46,167 nt of DNA, taken from NCBI GenBank assembly GCA_039033695.1, contig JBCCCC010000010.1, positions 1 to 46,167 of the forward strand, written 5' to 3'. The stretch comes from CALBPI01 sp039033695 (GTDB lineage Bacteria > Pseudomonadota > Gammaproteobacteria > Steroidobacterales > Woeseiaceae). The notes under the pieces were generated by a model. That model was given only the letters and a program-made list of their open reading frames with translations, ran no database searches and was not told where the DNA came from. Made by a program: the position numbers and the translations under genes. Below are positions 43,220-46,167 of this stretch, piece after piece. The number at the start of each line of letters is the position of its first letter. Within the stretch, counting starts at the first letter, position 1.

Positions 43220-45214
43220 TCAAGCACTCTGTTGCGCAGAGAGTCGTGCAGCGAAGCGGATAAACCATTCAATACTCGCAGGGTTGGCCATTGTGTCACG
43301 ATTGATTGCGTCAGCTTCGTCACGTCCCAGCAACAAGCGCCTGACCGGAATCTCCATTTTCTTGCCAGAGAACGTGCGGGGTATATCGGTGACCGCGAAC
43401 ACATCATTGGGCACATGCCTAGGGGACAACCCGTTGCGGACGGCCTGCTTAATGCGCGCCATCAGTCGCTCATCCAACTCGGCGCCTGCTGCAAGCACAA
43501 CGAACAATGGCAAATAGGAGTCCCGGCCAAGAAACTCAAGGTCGACGACCAGGCTATCAACAACCTCTGGCAACGACTCAACGACTTGATACAACTCGCT
43601 GGTCCCCATGCGAATACCCTGACGGTTGATCGTTGAATCGGAGCGACCGTAGATGATGCAACTGCCACGCGACGTGATACGTATCCAGTCACCGTGACGC
43701 CAGATCCCCGGGTAGCTTGAGAAGTAGCTATCTAGGTACTTGGCATTGTCCGCATCGTTCCAGAAGTAAATCGGCATCGATGGCATAGGCTGGGTGATGA
43801 CCAGCTCGCCAACCTCATCGATGACACTATTGCCTGCATCATCGAATGCCTCAACAGCGCAACCAAGCGAACGACAGGTTATCTCGCCGCGGTATACAGG
43901 CAGCGTCGGTGAACCGCCGACGCAGGCGCTGGCAAAATCAGTCCCTCCCGATATCGATGAAAGATAAAGCTGCGCCGACACGCGGCTATAGATCCAATCG
44001 TAGACGGGTGACGTCAGCGGCGAGCCAGTCGCGCCTAGCGCGCGCAGCGACGACAAGTCGGCATGCTCGGCGGGGACCATATCTGCCTGCGTGCAGGCAT
44101 CGAAAAATGCAGCACCAGCACCGAAATGTGTCAGACGCATCTCGGCGGCGACCTGCCATAGCCGGTACATGTCCGGCCGGCCGGGATTGCCGTCATACAA
44201 ACAAACGGTGGCCCCGACCAGCAACCCGGCAATGTTGTAGTTCCACATCATCCAGGCCGTGCTGGAGTACCACATGAAACGATCGCCGGCGCCGATATCC
44301 ATCTGCAAGCTGATTTGTTTGAGATGCTCCAACACAATGCCGCCATGGCCGTGCACAATCGCTTTCGGCTTGCCCGTGGTGCCTGACGAATAAACGATCC
44401 ACAACGGGTGCGAGAATGCGAGTGACTGTGGCTGCCAAGGCGCTTCCCCCGTGACCGCGTCATCCCACGTGAGTTGCCTCACATTGCGCGAAGAGGCACC
44501 GGCCGGTCGATTCGCGTGCTCGATGCAAGCAATCCGTATCCAGGCGGTCAGGCTAGGCAACCCGTGCAACAACTCGTCAATCGCGGTATCCCGGGGGTAG
44601 TCTTTGCCGCCATATCTATAGCCATTGCCAGCGATTAGCACTTTCGGTTCTATCTGTTGAAATCGATCCAGTACACCATTAACACCAAGGTCAGGGGCAC
44701 AGACTGACCATACGGCACCGATGCTCGCCGCGGCATGGAAAGCGATGATCGCCTCGGGCACGTTTTGCAAATACGCCACCACCCGATCGCCCGGCTTGAC
44801 ACCAAGTTCGCGCAGCGTCCGTGCCAGTGCAGCAACTTGCGTTTGCATCGCGCGCCACGAAAGGGCTTGTTGTTCGCCATCCTCCGATGAGTAGATCACA
44901 GCGGGCGTCGTCAGGTCGGCGTGCCGATAGACTTGATCGACGTAGTTTACGCGCAGGTTCTCAAACCAACGCGCCCCAGGCATTGATGAGCTTGCTAATG
45001 CAGGCGTCTTGTCACCTGTTGCCGGCAGGTCAAAAAAATCCGCAATAGCTGTCCAGAATGCACCTGGCGATTCCACTGACCATGTCCACAGCGCGTGGTA
45101 GTCATGGCACTCCGCGCGTTGTTGCGCGTGCAGCCATTGACAAAATGCGGTGACGTTGGCCCGCGCGAGGGCAGTCGCATCGGGCTGCCACAAGGGTTCT
45201 GGTTGATCAGACAT
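43220..45214 (-). CDS. aacS: acetoacetate--CoA ligase
   Basis: A 664-residue ANL-superfamily ligase that activates acetoacetate to acetoacetyl-CoA with ATP. 'PGARWFENLRVNYVDQVYRH' near residue 80, P-loop 'WIVYSSGTTGKPKAIVHGHG', the family-specific 'MWYSSTAWMMWNYNIAGLLV', 'SISGGTDFASACVGG' and 'YGRSDSTINRQGIRMGTSEL' identify acetoacetyl-CoA synthetase rather than acetyl-CoA synthetase. The A10 lysine is in 'RTFSGKKMEIPVRR'. The full length matches the family. It would feed ketone-body or PHB-derived acetoacetate back to central metabolism or lipid synthesis. Confidence 0.95.
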   Translation of the reverse strand: MSDQPEPLWQPDATALARANVTAFCQWLHAQQRAECHDYHALWTWSVESPGAFWTAIADFFDLPATGDKTPALASSSMPGARWFENLRVNYVDQVYRHADLTTPAVIYSSEDGEQQALSWRAMQTQVAALARTLRELGVKPGDRVVAYLQNVPEAIIAFHAAASIGAVWSVCAPDLGVNGVLDRFQQIEPKVLIAGNGYRYGGKDYPRDTAIDELLHGLPSLTAWIRIACIEHANRPAGASSRNVRQLTWDDAVTGEAPWQPQSLAFSHPLWIVYSSGTTGKPKAIVHGHGGIVLEHLKQISLQMDIGAGDRFMWYSSTAWMMWNYNIAGLLVGATVCLYDGNPGRPDMYRLWQVAAEMRLTHFGAGAAFFDACTQADMVPAEHADLSSLRALGATGSPLTSPVYDWIYSRVSAQLYLSSISGGTDFASACVGGSPTLPVYRGEITCRSLGCAVEAFDDAGNSVIDEVGELVITQPMPSMPIYFWNDADNAKYLDSYFSSYPGIWRHGDWIRITSRGSCIIYGRSDSTINRQGIRMGTSELYQVVESLPEVVDSLVVDLEFLGRDSYLPLFVVLAAGAELDERLMARIKQAVRNGLSPRHVPNDVFAVTDIPRTFSGKKMEIPVRRLLLGRDEADAINRDTMANPASIEWFIRFAARLSAQQSA

Positions 45215-45327
45215 GCGCTACTCGTGATTTCGCAGGTATGCAAAGTATAGAGCCTTGCCGGCCGGCTTGCGCTGCTGTCGTGGTGCTATTATCAACGCCA
45301 ATAGCACCAGCCAAGCAAGGACACGCT

Positions 45328-46167
45328 ATGCAGTTCGGTTCCTGGACAACCGTCAGTGTCGGCGTCGCTGACATGCAAAATGCCTGTCAGCTATGGGTCA
45401 ACGCAATGGGCCTTGAGATTGTCGCGGAACGAGCTGGGCCGGATGCCGACCTCGCCGATCTCTGGCAACTGGCAGCCGACGACATCACTGCGCAGCTGCT
45501 GCTGGCCACGCCGGGGCAGCACACGGGTCAACTGCACCTGGTTGAGTTCGCCGAACCGGCGTTACCGATTCGTCACAATGCCGAAGTGTTCGATTGGGTT
45601 GCCAAGAATCTCGACATTTATGTCAACGACATGCCGGCCCGCATTGCCGAGCTCCAAGCGGCTGGCTTCGAGTTTCGAAACGAGGATTTCAGCGAGGTGA
45701 CCGCACCGAACGGCGTGCGTTTTCGCGAGATTCACTTGCCCGCTCATGACGGCGTGAATGTCGTCTTGCTGGAGATTCTCGGCGAGTCGCAGCCGCTCAC
45801 CGATGCCGGGTTTGGTGCAGTCGGCCCGCTCATTACCATTGTCCCTGACGCCGCGCGCGAGCGGGCATTCTTCGCTTCACTGCTTGGCTTGCATCAACTC
45901 AGTAGCAACGTCCTTGACGGTCCTGAAATTGAAACCATGATAGGGCTGCCCCAAGGTGCTGCACTGGATGTCAGTATTTGGGGTAATCCGGACAATCCAA
46001 TGGGCGAGGTGGAAATCATAGAATACCAAGGCACGCAGGGCAGCGACCTGTACGCTCGTGCGATCGGCAAAGCCACGGGAATACGCCAGATTCGCTACCA
46101 TCAGCCAGATGCCGGGCAGGTTGCCGCGCACCTTACTCAACATGCGGTCGCCTTTGAGCCAGCTCAA
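45328..46167 (+). CDS. two-domain VOC/glyoxalase-like protein, truncated by window end
   Basis: The frame runs from ATG 45328 to the last base (280 codons, no stop), so the C-terminus is missing. AAGGA lies 6 bases before the ATG. Two VOC-type modules are visible: 'WTTVSVGVADMQNACQLWVN' begins the first and 'FGAVGPLITIVPDAARERAF' 'FASLLGL' begins the second. 'LVEFAEPALPIR' and 'NVVLLEILGE' are typical strand segments. Such duplicated VOC proteins include extradiol-type dioxygenases and glyoxalase-like proteins of unknown substrate. No confident catalytic assignment can be made. Confidence 0.82.
   Translation, partial: MQFGSWTTVSVGVADMQNACQLWVNAMGLEIVAERAGPDADLADLWQLAADDITAQLLLATPGQHTGQLHLVEFAEPALPIRHNAEVFDWVAKNLDIYVNDMPARIAELQAAGFEFRNEDFSEVTAPNGVRFREIHLPAHDGVNVVLLEILGESQPLTDAGFGAVGPLITIVPDAARERAFFASLLGLHQLSSNVLDGPEIETMIGLPQGAALDVSIWGNPDNPMGEVEIIEYQGTQGSDLYARAIGKATGIRQIRYHQPDAGQVAAHLTQHAVAFEPAQ

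Overview
The window is a gene-dense chromosomal stretch with moderately high GC. It looks like an aerobic, heterotrophic gammaproteobacterium, perhaps near Xanthomonadales/Lysobacterales or related marine lineages; that placement is inferred from the gene families, not proven. Genes are short-spaced, often overlap at start/stop codons, and quite often use GTG or TTG starts backed by good Shine-Dalgarno (SD) sequences. I see no rRNA, tRNA, CRISPR array, insertion sequence, phage gene or integrase.

Layout. 1-5.5 kb: the end of a PhoX/DUF839-type protein, class I fructose-bisphosphate aldolase, a Bcr/CflA-type MFS exporter, a saccharopine-dehydrogenase-like reductase and an FAD glycerol-3-phosphate dehydrogenase. 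5.6-13.3 kb: a tightly coupled galactoside operon (GH36 alpha-galactosidase, GH42 beta-galactosidase, galK, galT, SSS-family sodium symporter); galM follows at 15.3 kb after a TetR/NTF2-like divergent pair and RarD. 16.4-18.1 kb: a LysR regulator divergent from an azoreductase/quinone reductase. 18.1-21.1 kb: a minus-strand set coxG-coxS-coxM plus ilvE, with no molybdopterin large subunit (coxL). 21.2-29 kb: an ABC exporter, a membrane-anchored TPR protein, and a large secreted nuclease/phosphatase with a duplicated N-terminal module. 29-34.3 kb: an OmpR/CpxA-like two-component system, a YeiH-type membrane protein, uridine kinase, a MAPEG protein, a small Spy/CpxP-like periplasmic protein and glyoxalase I.

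34.3-39.8 kb holds the most unusual part: an M48 metallopeptidase lipoprotein followed by three uncharacterised, mostly coiled-coil proteins in one apparent operon (soluble helical protein, single-pass membrane protein of DUF6384 type, and a coiled-coil protein with a Gly/Arg-rich tail). The following 610-base gap carries a possible sigma-54-like promoter and three hairpins with C-rich loops or linkers, a candidate small RNA. 40.4-46.2 kb: a wax ester synthase/diacylglycerol acyltransferase with a lysine-rich histone-H1-like tail, a lipoprotein alpha/beta hydrolase, acetoacetyl-CoA synthetase, and the start of a two-domain VOC/glyoxalase-like protein that runs off the window.

Together the genes suggest an organism that imports and splits galactosides, funnels galactose through the Leloir pathway, stores carbon as neutral lipid (WS/DGAT, glycerol-3-phosphate and acetoacetate metabolism), and devotes several neighbouring genes to envelope maintenance.
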